DNA of 64,000 nucleotides from Lysobacterales bacterium (GCA_020442465.1 JAGRJY010000108.1:124001-188000); one strand, 5' to 3'. Positions 8,799 to 18,817 are shown, numbered from the stretch's first letter. Notes: generated from the letters alone by a model not told the origin. Program-made: numbers and translations.

Positions 8799-10853
8799 AT
8801 GATCGCGAAGAACTTCGTTGCGTTGTGCCTCACCCTGATGCTCTGCGGCAGCCTGCATGCGTCGGACGCGCGCGCCGGGGATGCTTCGGAGACGCGATCC
8901 GAAACGCTCTCGCTGCTGATCGGCGAAGTCCGCGTGGGCAGCCTGCAGGCGAAGACCCGGGGCAACGAGGTCACGATCGACTACGAGTACCGCAACAACG
9001 GTCGCGGACCCACGCTGAAGGAACACATCACGCTCGACGAATCGGGGTTGCCGAGTGCATGGACGATCCAGGGCCACACCACGTTCGGCAGCAAGGTCGA
9101 CGAGTCGTTCGCGGTGCAAGGCAGCAAGGCACGGTGGAGCGACTCCACTGGCACCGGAGAGTCCGACGCTGCGCGCAAGCTCTACGCGGCACAGTCTTCC
9201 AGTCCGTGGGCGCTCGGCCTGTACGCGCGCGCCCTGCTGGCCGACGGCGAGTCGAGCATGGCCGCCTATCCAGCGGGCAACATCGCCCTTCAGTCTGGTG
9301 AAGAGATCACCCTGACCGGCAGCGGCGACAGCCTGACTGCGCGGGTGTACTCGTTGGGTGGACTCGATCTGAATCCCAGCCACATCCTGCTCGACGGCGA
9401 TCGCCAGCTTGCTGCCTTCATCACCCCGCGTTTCGTCGCAGTGCGCGCCGGCTACGAGGCGGAATCGACACGCTTGCGCGCATTGGCTGCCGAGCTGTCG
9501 ACGCGCCGTCTCGAGTCGCTGGCGCAGCAGACTGCGTTTCGCTTCGAGCAGCCGGTACGCATCAGCCCGGTGCGCATCTTCGACCCGCACACGCTTCGTC
9601 TGAGCGAGCCGCGCGCAGTGGTCGTGCACCGGAACACGATCAGCAGCGTGCAGCCGGTGGACACCCCGGCCTCGCCCGATGAAATCGCGATCGATGGCGG
9701 TGGTGGCACGCTGATCGCCGGCATGTTCGAGATGCACGGCCACCTGTCGCAGGAACAGGCAGCGCTGAACATTGCCGCCGGAGTCACCAGCGTGCGTGAC
9801 ATGGGCAACGCCAACGAAGTGCTCGATGGATTGATCCGCCGCATCGAACAGGGACAGGTCGTCGGCCCGCGCGTCGTCCGCAGCGGATTCATCGAAGGCA
9901 AGAGCCCGTTCAATTCGAACAACGGCATCCTGGTCGACAGTCAGCAGGCGGCGCTGGAGGCGGTCCGCTGGTACGCCGCGCGCGGCTTCTGGCAGGTCAA
10001 GCTCTACAACAGCATGGATCCGGCCTGGGCCGAAGCCGTCGTGGCCGAGGCCCACGCACTCGGCCTGCGTGTGGCGGGTCACGTGCCGGCCTTCGGCACC
10101 GCGAATGGCATGCTGGATGCCGGCTTCGACGAGATGACCCACATCAACCAGGTCATGCTGGGCTGGGTGCTGGAGCCTGGAGAAGACACGCGCACCCTGC
10201 TGCGCTTTACCGCCATGAAGCGCTTCCCCACCATCGACCTCGATGGTCCGGCCGTGCGCGCAACGTTTGACCGCTTCACCCGCCGCGGCGTCGCCATGGA
10301 ACCGACCCTGGCCATCCACGAGCGCGGACTGCTGCAGCGTGATGGTGCCGAGCCGGTGGGCGGTGCGGGCTGGGTCGAGCACATGCCCATCGGTACCCAG
10401 CGCGACATGCGGCAGAGCTGGTTCGAGATCGCCACGCCGGAAGACGATGCCGGCTACCGGGCCGCCTACGCGAAGATCGTCGACACCCTGCGTGCGATGC
10501 ATCGGTCCGGCATTCTCCTCGTACCCGGCACCGATCTCGGCGGATCATTCGCCTACCATCGGGAACTCGAGCTCTTCCAGACGTTGGGGATGAGCGCTGC
10601 GGAAGTCCTGCGCCGGGCGACCCTGGACATGGCCGTCCACCTCGGCCGCGATCAGTCCCTGGGCTCGATCGAGGCGCACAAGCTGGCCGACTTCTTCCTG
10701 GTGGACGGCGATCCGACCGCGGACCTTTCGGCGCTGAAACGCATTCGCCTGGTCGCCGCCGATGGAGTGTTCTACCGGCCTTCGGACATTCACGCGCAAT
10801 TCGGCATCACGCCGTTCGTCGAGGGCGTCGCCTTGCCGGGTGCATCCAGGTAG
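8799..10853 (+). CDS. exported amidohydrolase-superfamily protein
   Basis: A 684-aa protein with a signal peptide (MIAKNFVALCLTLMLCGSLHA). About 220 N-terminal residues are beta-rich with no recognised domain. The amidohydrolase barrel follows: LIAGMFEMHGHL carries the first metal histidines, then GVTSVRDMGN, the strand VAGHVPAFG, MTHINQVM, the later aspartate motif LVPGTDLGGSF, and a C-terminal LADFFLVDGDPTADLS. These are hallmarks of imidazolonepropionase/prolidase-like amidohydrolases. ATG at 8799 begins a clean signal peptide and has AGGA just upstream. Substrate unknown; likely periplasmic hydrolysis of an amide, peptide or lactone. Confidence 0.8.
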   Translation: MIAKNFVALCLTLMLCGSLHASDARAGDASETRSETLSLLIGEVRVGSLQAKTRGNEVTIDYEYRNNGRGPTLKEHITLDESGLPSAWTIQGHTTFGSKVDESFAVQGSKARWSDSTGTGESDAARKLYAAQSSSPWALGLYARALLADGESSMAAYPAGNIALQSGEEITLTGSGDSLTARVYSLGGLDLNPSHILLDGDRQLAAFITPRFVAVRAGYEAESTRLRALAAELSTRRLESLAQQTAFRFEQPVRISPVRIFDPHTLRLSEPRAVVVHRNTISSVQPVDTPASPDEIAIDGGGGTLIAGMFEMHGHLSQEQAALNIAAGVTSVRDMGNANEVLDGLIRRIEQGQVVGPRVVRSGFIEGKSPFNSNNGILVDSQQAALEAVRWYAARGFWQVKLYNSMDPAWAEAVVAEAHALGLRVAGHVPAFGTANGMLDAGFDEMTHINQVMLGWVLEPGEDTRTLLRFTAMKRFPTIDLDGPAVRATFDRFTRRGVAMEPTLAIHERGLLQRDGAEPVGGAGWVEHMPIGTQRDMRQSWFEIATPEDDAGYRAAYAKIVDTLRAMHRSGILLVPGTDLGGSFAYHRELELFQTLGMSAAEVLRRATLDMAVHLGRDQSLGSIEAHKLADFFLVDGDPTADLSALKRIRLVAADGVFYRPSDIHAQFGITPFVEGVALPGASR

Positions 10854-10949
10854 TCGCACAGGCCGCCAGCAGCCCGCAAGGGTTGCGGTGAACCGGAACA
10901 CTGGCCAGCGGATGCGCAGCCCTCGGCCTGCGCGCGCGAAGCGTTGGCG

Positions 10950-11702
10950 TCAGTCTGCGGTAGGCGGCGCACTGCCCGCGGGCGGCCACAGCACTTCATC
11001 GAGGCCATAGCGACCGGGCGGCAGAACGATGAGCTTGCGCGCTGCAAGCACGGCACCGCGCGCGAAGATGTGCCTGTCTTCTGCATGATGGGTCAGCGAA
11101 ACGCGTTCGGCATGGCCGAACCAGTGCAAGGCATGGTCTCCGACCACGGAGCCACCGCGCAGGCTGGCGACGCCGATTGAACCGGGCTGGCGCGCTGCAG
11201 CGGCACCGATGCCGGCGAGCCGGTCGACCCAGGTGTTGGGCAGGTCGCGCGCCAGATTCACGGTTTCGATCAGCGTCAACGCGGTGCCCGACGGCGCGTC
11301 GCGCTTGCCGCGATGATGCGCTTCAACCAGTTCACAGTCCCAGTCGAGTCGGCTGGCCAGCAGGGCCGCCGCCTGCCGCATGGCTGCCAGGCCCACACTG
11401 AAGTTCGTCGCATGCAGCACGGGCACCACCTCGGCGGCAGCATCCAGCGCCTTCTCCAGCGCCGCGCCGCCGCCGGTGGTGCCGGAGATCAGCGGCAATC
11501 GATGTCGCGCGGAGAATTCCGCAACCTCGACCAAGCCCGCGGGGAGAGAGAAATCGATGATCGCCTGAACAGCGCCCGCAGAGTCGGGCCGCTGCACGCG
11601 CAGGTCCAGCGGCTCGAGCGCCAGCCCTGCCTCCTCGGCAGCGACATCCTGAATAGCGCGGCCCATGCGCCCACCGGCGCCATGTAGCCAGAATGTCGAC
11701 AT
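10950..11702 (-). CDS. dapB: 4-hydroxy-tetrahydrodipicolinate reductase
   Basis: A 250-aa DapB, which reduces the cyclic dipicolinate precursor with NAD(P)H in lysine and meso-diaminopimelate synthesis. Seen: the N-terminal nucleotide-binding turn GAGGRMGRAI, the signature SGTTGG, the catalytic segment ELVEAHHRGKRDAPSGTAL with the His-His and Lys expected at the active site, and HHAEDRHIFARGAV near the C-terminus. It lies downstream of dnaJ on the same strand, the usual order in Xanthomonadaceae. Confidence 0.95.
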   Translation of the reverse strand: MSTFWLHGAGGRMGRAIQDVAAEEAGLALEPLDLRVQRPDSAGAVQAIIDFSLPAGLVEVAEFSARHRLPLISGTTGGGAALEKALDAAAEVVPVLHATNFSVGLAAMRQAAALLASRLDWDCELVEAHHRGKRDAPSGTALTLIETVNLARDLPNTWVDRLAGIGAAAARQPGSIGVASLRGGSVVGDHALHWFGHAERVSLTHHAEDRHIFARGAVLAARKLIVLPPGRYGLDEVLWPPAGSAPPTAD

Positions 11703-11791
11703 GCTTGGGGTCCGATAATGCGTCGGTGAATTGTGCAGCGTGTTCAGCCGCGAACCAAGCCGAGCGCGCGCACGTGAGGGTCAACCACGAA

Positions 11792-12916
11792 TCAAGTGGT
11801 CATCTTTTCCCAGAAGGACTTGACGCTGTCGAGCCACGACGTCGTGCGCGGCGAGTGCGCCGCACCGTCACCCTCGAACGTGCCCTCGAACTCTTCCAGC
11901 AGCTCACGCTGCCGCTTGGTCAGCTTGACTGGCGTCTCCACCACGACCCGGCACAGCAGATCGCCGGGGCCATGGCTGCGCACCGACTTGACGCCCTTGC
12001 CGCGCAGTCGGAACAGCTTGCCGGTCTGGGTCTCCGCAGGGATCTTCACCAGCGCTTCGCCGTCCAGCGTCGGAACGACCAGATCGGAACCGAGCGCAGC
12101 CTGCGAGAACCGGATCGGCACTTCGCAGTACAGGTCGTCGCCATCGCGCTGGAAGATGTCGTGCTGGTGCACCGACACCTCGACGTACAGGTCGCCGGCG
12201 GGCGCGCCCGCAGGCCCCGCAGCACCCTCGCCCGCCAGACGGATCCGGTCGCCGTTGTCGACACCGGCAGGGATCTTCACTGCCAGGGTCTTCTCGCGCT
12301 CGATCCGGCCGGCACCACGGCAAGTCTTGCAGGGATTCTGGATCGTCTGGCCCTGACCGCCACAATGCGGGCAGGACTGCTGCACCGAGAAGATGCCTTG
12401 CTGGATGCGCACCCGACCCTGTCCGCGGCAGGTTGCGCAGGTGGTGACCTTGCCGTCTTCCGAGCCCGAGCCGTTGCATGGTTCGCAGGCCACCAGGGTC
12501 GGGACGTCGATCTGCTTCTCGAGACCAAATACCGCTTCCTCGAGCTCAAGCTCGACCACATAGCGCAGGTCGGCACCACGACGGGTTTGCTGTCGCGCTC
12601 GCCCGCCCCCGAAGATGTCGCCGAAAATGTCGCCGAAAATGTCGCCGACATCGGCGAAGCCCGGACCGCCTCCGCGACCGCCCATGCCCGCCTCGAAGGC
12701 GGCATGCCCGTGCTGGTCGTAGATGCGGCGCTTGGCCGCGTCCGACAGCACTTCGTAGGCTTCCTTGACCTCCTTGAAGCCCTCCTCGGCCTTGGCATCG
12801 CCCGGATTGCGATCCGGGTGAAGTTTCATGGCGAGGCGGCGGTAGGCCTTTTTCAGCTCGTCGTCGCTGACCGTCTTCGAGACGCCCAGCACTTCGTAGT
12901 AGTCGCGTTTGCTCAT
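11792..12916 (-). CDS. dnaJ: chaperone protein DnaJ (Hsp40)
   Basis: A 374-aa class A J-protein that delivers clients to DnaK and stimulates its ATPase. The J domain (residues 1-70) carries the essential HPD in [12 protein letters not shown]. The Gly/Phe region contains a perfect triple repeat [15 protein letters not shown] around residues 90-105. Four zinc-finger repeats follow ([32 protein letters not shown]), then the C-terminal client-binding domains. It is the third chaperone gene of the hrcA-grpE-dnaK-dnaJ series, 166 bases downstream of dnaK. Confidence 0.97.
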   Translation of the reverse strand: MSKRDYYEVLGVSKTVSDDELKKAYRRLAMKLHPDRNPGDAKAEEGFKEVKEAYEVLSDAAKRRIYDQHGHAAFEAGMGGRGGGPGFADVGDIFGDIFGDIFGGGRARQQTRRGADLRYVVELELEEAVFGLEKQIDVPTLVACEPCNGSGSEDGKVTTCATCRGQGRVRIQQGIFSVQQSCPHCGGQGQTIQNPCKTCRGAGRIEREKTLAVKIPAGVDNGDRIRLAGEGAAGPAGAPAGDLYVEVSVHQHDIFQRDGDDLYCEVPIRFSQAALGSDLVVPTLDGEALVKIPAETQTGKLFRLRGKGVKSVRSHGPGDLLCRVVVETPVKLTKRQRELLEEFEGTFEGDGAAHSPRTTSWLDSVKSFWEKMTT

Positions 12917-13082
12917 GGACCGGGGCTCGCAACTCGTAACTCGGGGCTCGCGTCATGTCCGAGCCAAGCACGGGGTTCGGCCGACCCGGATGCCGCGCGC
13001 GCCCGCGCGCTGGCCACAACAAGATCGGGGGAGCTGTCCGCCCCCCCGCATCCCGGGTTCCGGGTCCCGAATCCCGACTGCA
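12917..13082. repeat. low-complexity CGGG-type repeats in the dnaK-dnaJ spacer
   Basis: The spacer holds CGGGGCTCGC twice (12921-12930 and 12942-12951, 21-base offset) and a run of TCCCGGGTTCCGGGTCCCG-like sequence at about 13051-13076. Short variable repeats of this sort are common in Xanthomonadales intergenic DNA. No terminator with a T-tract is seen. Confidence 0.45.
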
Positions 13083-15002
13083 TTACTTCTTGTCGTCCTT
13101 CACTTCCGTGAATTCGGCATCGACCACATCGTCAGCCGCGCTTTCGGGCTCGGCCGACTCACCGCCTGGCGCCGATCCGGCCGCTGCCGAGGCAGCGGCT
13201 GCCTGCAGCGACTGCGCCGCGTTCTGCAGCGCCGTCGCCTTGGCGTCGATCTGCGCCTTGTCGTCCGACTTCATCGCGGTCTCGAGGTCGGCCAGGGCCG
13301 ACTCGATGCCACCGATCTGATCGGCCGGCACCTTGTCGCCCACTTCCTTGAGGGCACTGCGGGTGGCGTGGATCAGCGCGTCCGCCTTGTTGCGCGCATC
13401 GACCAGCTCGTGGAACTTCTTGTCTTCCTCGCGGTGCGCCTCGGCATCCGCGACCATGCGCTGGATCTCGTCTTCCGACAGACCGGAACCGGCCTTGATC
13501 TCGATGCGCTGCTCCTTGCCGGTCTTCTTGTCTTTCGCCGAGACATGCAGGATGCCGTTGGCGTCGATGTCGAACGACACTTCGATCTGCGGCATGCCGC
13601 GCGGCGCCGAATCGATGCCCGCCAGGTCGAACTTGGCCAGCGACTTGTTGTAGCGGGCCTGTTCGCGCTCGCCCTGCAGCACGTGCACGGTCACCGCGGT
13701 CTGGTTGTCCTCGGCGGTCGAGAACACCTGCGAGGCCTTGGTCGGGATCGTGGTGTTCTTCTCGATCAGCTTGGTCATCACGCCGCCCAGCGTCTCGATG
13801 CCCAGCGACAGCGGGGTCACGTCGAGCAGCAGCACGTCCTTGACGTCGCCGGCCAGCACGCCGCCCTGTACCGCGGCGCCGATCGCCACGGCCTCGTCCG
13901 GATTGACGTCCTTCTTCGGCTCCTTGCCGAAGAACTCGGCCACGGCCGCCTGCACGCGCGGCATGCGCGTCTGGCCGCCGACCAGGATCACCTCGCCGAC
14001 GTCGGACACGCGCAGGCCGGCATCATTCAACGCCACCTTGCACGGCTCGATGGTGCGCTTCACCAGGTCTTCCACCAACGCTTCGAGCTTGGCCCGGGTG
14101 AGCTTGATGTTGAGATGCTTCGGGCCGGACGCGTCGGCCGTGACGTACGGCAGGTTCACGTCGGTCTGCTGCGAGCTCGACAGCTCGATCTTCGCGCGCT
14201 CGGCCGCGTCCTTCAGACGCTGCAGGGCCAGGGCATCGTTCTTCAGATCGATGCCCTGCTCCTTCTTGAACTCCTCGACGAGGTAGTCGATGACGCGCTT
14301 GTCGAAGTCTTCGCCGCCCAGGAAGGTGTCGCCATTGGTGGCCAGCACTTCGAACTGCTTCTCGCCATCGACCTCGGCGATCTCGATGATCGACACGTCG
14401 AAGGTGCCGCCACCCAGGTCGTAGACCGCAATCTTGCGATCGCCGCCCTTCTTGTCGAGGCCATAGGCCAGCGCAGCCGCAGTCGGCTCGTTGATGATGC
14501 GCTTGACCTCGAGGCCGGCGATCTTGCCGGCGTCCTTGGTCGCCTGGCGCTGGCTGTCGTTGAAGTAGGCCGGCACGGTGATCACCGCTTCGGTCACGGC
14601 CTCGCCCAGATAGGCTTCGGCCGTCTTCTTCATCTTGCCCAGCACTTCGGCAGAAATCTGCGGCGGCGCCATCTTCTTGCCTTCGGCGGTCTGTACCCAG
14701 GCGTCACCGTTGTCGTGCGCGACGATGCCGTAGGGCACCAGGTCGAGGTCCTTCTTGACCTCGGCGTCGGTGAACTTGCGGCCGATCAGGCGCTTCACTG
14801 CGTACAGCGTGTTCTTCGGATTGGTGACGGCCTGGCGCTTCGCGGATGCACCGACCAGCGTCTCGCCGTCCTTGGTGAAGGCGACGATCGACGGCGTCGT
14901 GCGATCACCCTCAGCGTTCTCGATGACCTTGACCTGGCCGCCTTCCATGACAGCCACGCAGCTGTTGGTGGTGCCGAGGTCGATACCGATGATCTTGCCC
15001 AT
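13083..15002 (-). CDS. dnaK: chaperone protein DnaK (Hsp70)
   Basis: A 639-aa Hsp70. The ATPase domain begins [17 protein letters not shown] and includes [33 protein letters not shown] and [13 protein letters not shown]; the substrate-binding domain has [14 protein letters not shown]; and the C-terminal lid ends in an Ala-rich, acidic tail. Length and motifs are normal. It works with DnaJ (downstream) and GrpE (upstream) in protein folding and in control of the heat-shock response. The 259-base gap between grpE and dnaK leaves room for a promoter of its own. Confidence 0.98.
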   Translation of the reverse strand: MGKIIGIDLGTTNSCVAVMEGGQVKVIENAEGDRTTPSIVAFTKDGETLVGASAKRQAVTNPKNTLYAVKRLIGRKFTDAEVKKDLDLVPYGIVAHDNGDAWVQTAEGKKMAPPQISAEVLGKMKKTAEAYLGEAVTEAVITVPAYFNDSQRQATKDAGKIAGLEVKRIINEPTAAALAYGLDKKGGDRKIAVYDLGGGTFDVSIIEIAEVDGEKQFEVLATNGDTFLGGEDFDKRVIDYLVEEFKKEQGIDLKNDALALQRLKDAAERAKIELSSSQQTDVNLPYVTADASGPKHLNIKLTRAKLEALVEDLVKRTIEPCKVALNDAGLRVSDVGEVILVGGQTRMPRVQAAVAEFFGKEPKKDVNPDEAVAIGAAVQGGVLAGDVKDVLLLDVTPLSLGIETLGGVMTKLIEKNTTIPTKASQVFSTAEDNQTAVTVHVLQGEREQARYNKSLAKFDLAGIDSAPRGMPQIEVSFDIDANGILHVSAKDKKTGKEQRIEIKAGSGLSEDEIQRMVADAEAHREEDKKFHELVDARNKADALIHATRSALKEVGDKVPADQIGGIESALADLETAMKSDDKAQIDAKATALQNAAQSLQAAAASAAAGSAPGGESAEPESAADDVVDAEFTEVKDDKK

Positions 15003-15059
15003 GTGGATTCTCCCAGATGATTCATCGCGGCCGGGGCGACCGCTGCTGCTTGGCTAGGT

Positions 15060-15095
15060 GGAGGTGGGTGCCGCGGGATTCAAGGGTTTCAACAG
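15060..15095 (-). promoter_or_regulatory. candidate heat-shock (sigma-32-type) promoter for dnaK
   Basis: On the minus strand upstream of dnaK, CCCTTGAATCCCG lies at about 15075-15087, matching the CTTGAA -35 of sigma-32 promoters, with C-rich sequence (CCCACCTCCACCT) downstream where the CCCCAT-like -10 is expected. The -10 match is poor, so this is tentative. Confidence 0.3.
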
Positions 15096-15261
15096 CCGGA
15101 GTGCGCGAACCCGAAACCGCCACCGGGGACGCGCAAGGGCCTTGTCCGCCCGGGAAGCGTTCTCATGGGCCCTTCCGCGCATCCGACGGACCGGAACCGG
15201 TTCCTGCCGGCATAGGGAATACAGGAGCCCCAAGCCTCTGTCTCCGAGCTATGGATTCTGA

Positions 15262-15771
15262 CTACTTGGCTACGACGACCAGTGCCGGTCGCAGCAGGCG
15301 CCCGTTCAGCAGGTATCCCTTCTGCATGGCGGCCACCACGGTGTCCGCCGGATTCTCCGCGTTGGCGGGGGTGGTGCTGACCGCTTGGTGGTGGTCGGGG
15401 TTGAAGGCCGTTCCGGCGCCATCGACAGCGACCAGACCGTGATCCTCCACCACCTTGCGGAACTGCTTCAGGGTCAGATCCACGCCCTCGCGCAATCGCT
15501 CGAAATCGGTTCCCGACGCTTCCAGCCCGCGTTCGAGGTTGTCCAGCACCGGCAGCATCGACTCCAGCAGACGTTCGTTGGCGAACTTGCGGGCCTGCTC
15601 GACATCGCGCACCAGACGCTTGCGCTGGTTGTCGAGCTCGGCTCGCTCGCGCAGTTGATCGTCGCGCACCTGCAGCAGCGCCGCTTCGAGTTCGGCGATC
15701 CGTTGTTCGGGCGTGACCGGCGGCAGATCGCCGAAATCGTCGTCATCGGCCGTGTTCTGGGTCGATTCCAT
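15262..15771 (-). CDS. grpE: nucleotide exchange factor GrpE
   Basis: A 169-aa GrpE, which opens the DnaK nucleotide cleft to release ADP. The long N-terminal coiled coil (PEQRIAELEAALLQVRDDQ, then RAELDNQRKRLVRDVEQA) is followed by the dimerisation helices (LLESMLPVLDNLERGLEA) and the beta-wing with DHGLVAVDGAG and FNPDHHQAV, ending in GRLLRPALVVVAK. All are standard. It sits between hrcA and dnaK, 141 bases from hrcA. Confidence 0.97.
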   Translation of the reverse strand: MESTQNTADDDDFGDLPPVTPEQRIAELEAALLQVRDDQLRERAELDNQRKRLVRDVEQARKFANERLLESMLPVLDNLERGLEASGTDFERLREGVDLTLKQFRKVVEDHGLVAVDGAGTAFNPDHHQAVSTTPANAENPADTVVAAMQKGYLLNGRLLRPALVVVAK

Positions 15772-15912
15772 GTGTGGTCCTCAATGCTTGCGGTTCAGCC
15801 GGGCCGCGGCGACGTCGTCGTCGGGCCTTGGCGTGTGTGCGAACGATGTGCGGCTGTCGCGCCGCGACAGGATCCGCCCCGTCGGCTCACATGGGGGCCG
15901 TCCGGCCCCGCT

Positions 15913-16947
15913 TCAAGACTGGGTGGACAGCGCGTCCCCCACCGCCCGCGCGGTAGCCTGGACAATCGGAATGACACGCTCGTACGCCATGCGTGTCGGC
16001 CCAATCACCCCAATCACCCCGAGTACCCGCCCGTGGGCGGCGTACGGCGCGGTGACCAGCGAGCAAAGCTCCAGCGGGGCGACCCCCGACTCCTCGCCGA
16101 TGAACAGGCGAACGCCGCGGGCGCGAATGCATCGCTGCATCAGCTGGACGAGCTCGCGCTTGCGCGAAAACGCCTCGAACAGTTCGCGCAGGCGCTCCAG
16201 GTCGGAGAGGTCGGTGACCCCCATGAGTCGGGTCTGGCCGGCCAGCAGCAGGTCGTCGTCCCCGGCAGGATCGCGGAACGCGGTTTCGGACAGTTCGACG
16301 GCGGTCGACAGCACACGCTCCATCGCGTCGCGGGTTTCCTGCAGCTCGCGCAGCAGCTGGGCGCGGATCTCCGACAGCGGCCGACCGCTGAAATGCTGGT
16401 TGAGGTAGTTGGCGGCCTGTTCCAGTTCGCCCGGCGAGTAGGGCCGCGGTACCTGGATGATGCGGTTCTGCACTTCGTTGTCGGTAAACACCAGGATGAC
16501 CAGCACGCGGTTGGCATCCAGCGCCACGAAGTCGATGTGACGGAAGGCGAACTGCTCACGCTTCGGCACCGTGACCAGACCGACGAAGTGGGTCATGGCC
16601 GAGACCAGTTCGGACGCCCCGCTCAGCACCTGGTGCGTGGTCTGGCCCGAAGGCAGCTTGCCGCGCAGTGCAGCCACCTCATCTTCGGCCGGGCCACCGG
16701 TCTGCAGCAGCGAATCGACGAAGACCCGGTAGCCCTGCGCCGTCGGCACCCGACCCGCCGAGGTATGCGGCGTCGACACGAGGCCGATGTCTTCGAGATC
16801 GGACATCACGTTGCGGATCGTGGCCGGGCTGACGTCGAGACCCGCCTGCTTGGCCAGCGTGCGTGAGCCGACCGGCGCACCCTCCCGGATGTACTGGGCA
16901 ATCAGGGCGCGCAGCAGCGCACGGGAGCGGGTATCGAGAGCGGGCAT
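15913..16947 (-). CDS. hrcA: heat-inducible transcription repressor HrcA
   Basis: A 344-aa HrcA, the repressor that binds CIRCE operators and is refolded by GroEL. The winged-helix region (MPALDTRSRALLRALIAQY, then LDVSPATIRNVMSDLEDIGL and SAGRVPTAQGYRVFVDSL) is highly typical; a GAF-like dimerisation domain follows with VTVPKREQFAFRHIDFVAL and the C-terminal GVIGPTRMAYERVIPIV. ATG at 16947 is taken as the start; an in-frame GTG two codons upstream is equally possible. The open frame extends to 17112 but that part is not HrcA. In Xanthomonadales HrcA typically controls groESL rather than this operon. Confidence 0.95.
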   Translation of the reverse strand: MPALDTRSRALLRALIAQYIREGAPVGSRTLAKQAGLDVSPATIRNVMSDLEDIGLVSTPHTSAGRVPTAQGYRVFVDSLLQTGGPAEDEVAALRGKLPSGQTTHQVLSGASELVSAMTHFVGLVTVPKREQFAFRHIDFVALDANRVLVILVFTDNEVQNRIIQVPRPYSPGELEQAANYLNQHFSGRPLSEIRAQLLRELQETRDAMERVLSTAVELSETAFRDPAGDDDLLLAGQTRLMGVTDLSDLERLRELFEAFSRKRELVQLMQRCIRARGVRLFIGEESGVAPLELCSLVTAPYAAHGRVLGVIGVIGPTRMAYERVIPIVQATARAVGDALSTQS

Positions 16948-17034
16948 GTTCACGCGTGATTCGAGCCTCTGGATTCCACCCGGACGGTTCTCTGCCATGC
17001 GCAGTGCCGCGAAGAACGGCCGGGACTTGACCCC

Positions 17035-17064
17035 TAGATAATGCCTCCACCGGTGCGGCGCAAG
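17035..17064 (-). promoter_or_regulatory. candidate promoter for the hrcA-grpE operon
   Basis: Reading the minus strand from 17064, CTTGCGCC is followed after a gap of about 14 bases by CATTATCTA (17043-17035). The first element is close to a sigma-32 -35 (CTTGAA-like) and the second could serve as a -10 for sigma-32 or sigma-70. It lies about 90 bases upstream of the hrcA start. Assigned by eye only. Confidence 0.3.
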
Positions 17065-17081
17065 AGTGCTGCGCCGCACCG
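17051..17081. promoter_or_regulatory. 12-base perfect inverted repeat between hrcA and recN
   Basis: CGGTGCGGCGCA (17051-17062) and TGCGCCGCACCG (17070-17081) are exact inverted copies around a 7-base centre AGAGTGC. It overlaps the candidate hrcA promoter. It is not a canonical CIRCE element, although GAGTGCTGC across the centre resembles one CIRCE half-site. It may be an operator or an mRNA hairpin. Confidence 0.5.
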
Positions 17082-17131
17082 ATCGGGCGCATTGGCGGCC
17101 TGCCCGCCCCATGCTACCGTTCGCCGCCCCT

Positions 17132-18817
17132 ATGCTCCTGCGCCTCTACCTCAGCGAATTCGCCATTGCCGACGAGATCGATCTCGATCTTCGCGTGGGT
17201 TTTGGCGTCATTTCCGGCGAGACCGGCGCAGGCAAGTCCCTGCTGGTCGACGCGCTGATGCTGCTGTCCGGCGCGCGCGCCGGGGCGGATCAGGTTCGTC
17301 ACGGCTCGGCACGGGCCGAGCTGCAAGCCGAGTTCGGTCTCGGTGACAGCCCCGGCGCCGCCGCCTGGCTGCGCGAGCACGAACTGGAAGATGGCGACGC
17401 CTGCCGTCTGCGCCGCGTCTTGCGCGCCGATGGCGGATCAAGGGCCTGGATCAACGGCAAGCCCGCCAGCGCCGGTCAGCTCTCCGAGCTGTGCAGCTAC
17501 CTCATCGAGATCCACGGCCAGCATGAGCACCAGGCACTGCTGGATCGCGCGCAGCAGCTGAATCTGCTCGATGCCATGGGCGGTCTGGAATCGATGCGCG
17601 CCCGCGTGTCCACGCACGCTCAGTCGTGGCGGCAGGCCCGGCGTGAGCTCGATCGACTCGGCGCGGCCGCCGAGCCCGGGCATGCCGAGTTCCTGCTCGC
17701 GCAACGCGACGAGCTCGACTCGGTCGACCTGACGCCGGATCGCATCGAGGGGCTGCAACGCGACATGCGCCGGCTGGATGCGGGCGACCAGCTTGCGCGC
17801 AATGTGCAGGCCGCGCTTGATGCCTTGAACGCCGAATCGGGCGGTGCGCTGACGGCCACGCATGCGGCGTTGCACGCCTTGCGTGACTGCGAGACTGCCT
17901 TCGAGGACTTTCCGGACGTGGCGCAGGCGCACCGTGCGCTGCAGGACGCCGTGATCCAGCTCGACGAAGCGGCCTCATCGCTCGAACGCGGCGCCGACGG
18001 CATGGAGGCTGACCCCGCGCGGCGCGAGGAGCTGGCCGACGAACTCGACCGCCTGCATGACCTGGCACGCAAGCACCGCACCAGCGTGATGCGGCTGCAC
18101 GAGACCCGCGCCGAGATCGTCGAACTATGTGCTGCGCTCGACCGTGCTGCCGGTTCGATCGAGCGTTGTCGCCGGCAAATGAGCGAGGCACGCGAGTCCT
18201 GGCGACGCGATGCCGCCACCCTGCGCAGCGAGCGGCAGAGAACCGCTGAGCGATTCGCCGCTGCGACCACGACATGGCTGGCCAAGCTGGGGATGCCCGG
18301 CGGCGTGATCGAGGTGGCGTTCGATCTGGCGGACTTGGAGTCCGACCCATCGGATTCGGGCGCCGAGCGCATTGAACTGCTGGTGTCGGCCAATGCCGGC
18401 CAGCCACCCCGCCCGCTTCGACGGGTTGCCAGCGGCGGCGAGCTGTCGCGGATCAGCCTTGCCATCGAGATGGCCAGCCTGGGCGCCGATCGCACCCCGA
18501 CGATGGTGTTCGACGAAGTCGACAGCGGCATCGGCGGCGCCGTCGCGGAAGTCGTGGGCCGCACGCTGCGCGCCCTGGCAGAGCGCTGCCAGGTGCTGTG
18601 CGTCACCCACCTCCCGCAAGTGGCCGCGCAGGCCCATCACCACCACTTCGTGAGCAAGCGCTCCGACGGCAGGCAAACCACAAGTGCCATTCGAACGCTC
18701 GACGACCCCCAGCGCGTTGAGGAGCTGGCGCGCATGCTGGGCGGCATCGACATCACCGAGGCGACGCGGGAACACGCGCGGCAGATGCTGCAGTCGGCTG
18801 CCCCGCCCACAGGCTGA
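17132..18817 (+). CDS. recN: DNA repair protein RecN
   Basis: A 561-aa SMC-like ATPase of double-strand-break repair. The Walker A region is ISGETGAGKSLLVDALMLLSG, preceded by the RecN-type start MLLRLYLSEFAIADEIDLDL. After the coiled-coil middle, the C-terminal half carries the ABC signature ASGGELSRISLAIEMA, Walker B PTMVFDEVDSGIGG and the His-switch VTHLPQVAAQAHHHH. ATG at 17132 fits the family N-terminus; an ATG at 17111 is in frame 7 codons earlier. It is divergent from hrcA, the common Xanthomonadaceae arrangement. No obvious LexA box was seen upstream. Confidence 0.95.
   Translation: MLLRLYLSEFAIADEIDLDLRVGFGVISGETGAGKSLLVDALMLLSGARAGADQVRHGSARAELQAEFGLGDSPGAAAWLREHELEDGDACRLRRVLRADGGSRAWINGKPASAGQLSELCSYLIEIHGQHEHQALLDRAQQLNLLDAMGGLESMRARVSTHAQSWRQARRELDRLGAAAEPGHAEFLLAQRDELDSVDLTPDRIEGLQRDMRRLDAGDQLARNVQAALDALNAESGGALTATHAALHALRDCETAFEDFPDVAQAHRALQDAVIQLDEAASSLERGADGMEADPARREELADELDRLHDLARKHRTSVMRLHETRAEIVELCAALDRAAGSIERCRRQMSEARESWRRDAATLRSERQRTAERFAAATTTWLAKLGMPGGVIEVAFDLADLESDPSDSGAERIELLVSANAGQPPRPLRRVASGGELSRISLAIEMASLGADRTPTMVFDEVDSGIGGAVAEVVGRTLRALAERCQVLCVTHLPQVAAQAHHHHFVSKRSDGRQTTSAIRTLDDPQRVEELARMLGGIDITEATREHARQMLQSAAPPTG

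Noticed and set aside
8610..10502. A 630-codon minus-strand open frame opposite the amidohydrolase
   Set aside because: High GC keeps the opposite strand open; the plus-strand protein has a signal peptide and full amidohydrolase motifs.
12909..15020. A 703-codon plus-strand frame opposite dnaK
   Set aside because: DnaK on the minus strand is unambiguous; the frame is a mirror artefact.
16961..16980. GTGATTCGAGCC resembling a tRNA T-loop
   Set aside because: No cloverleaf or acceptor stem can be drawn around it.
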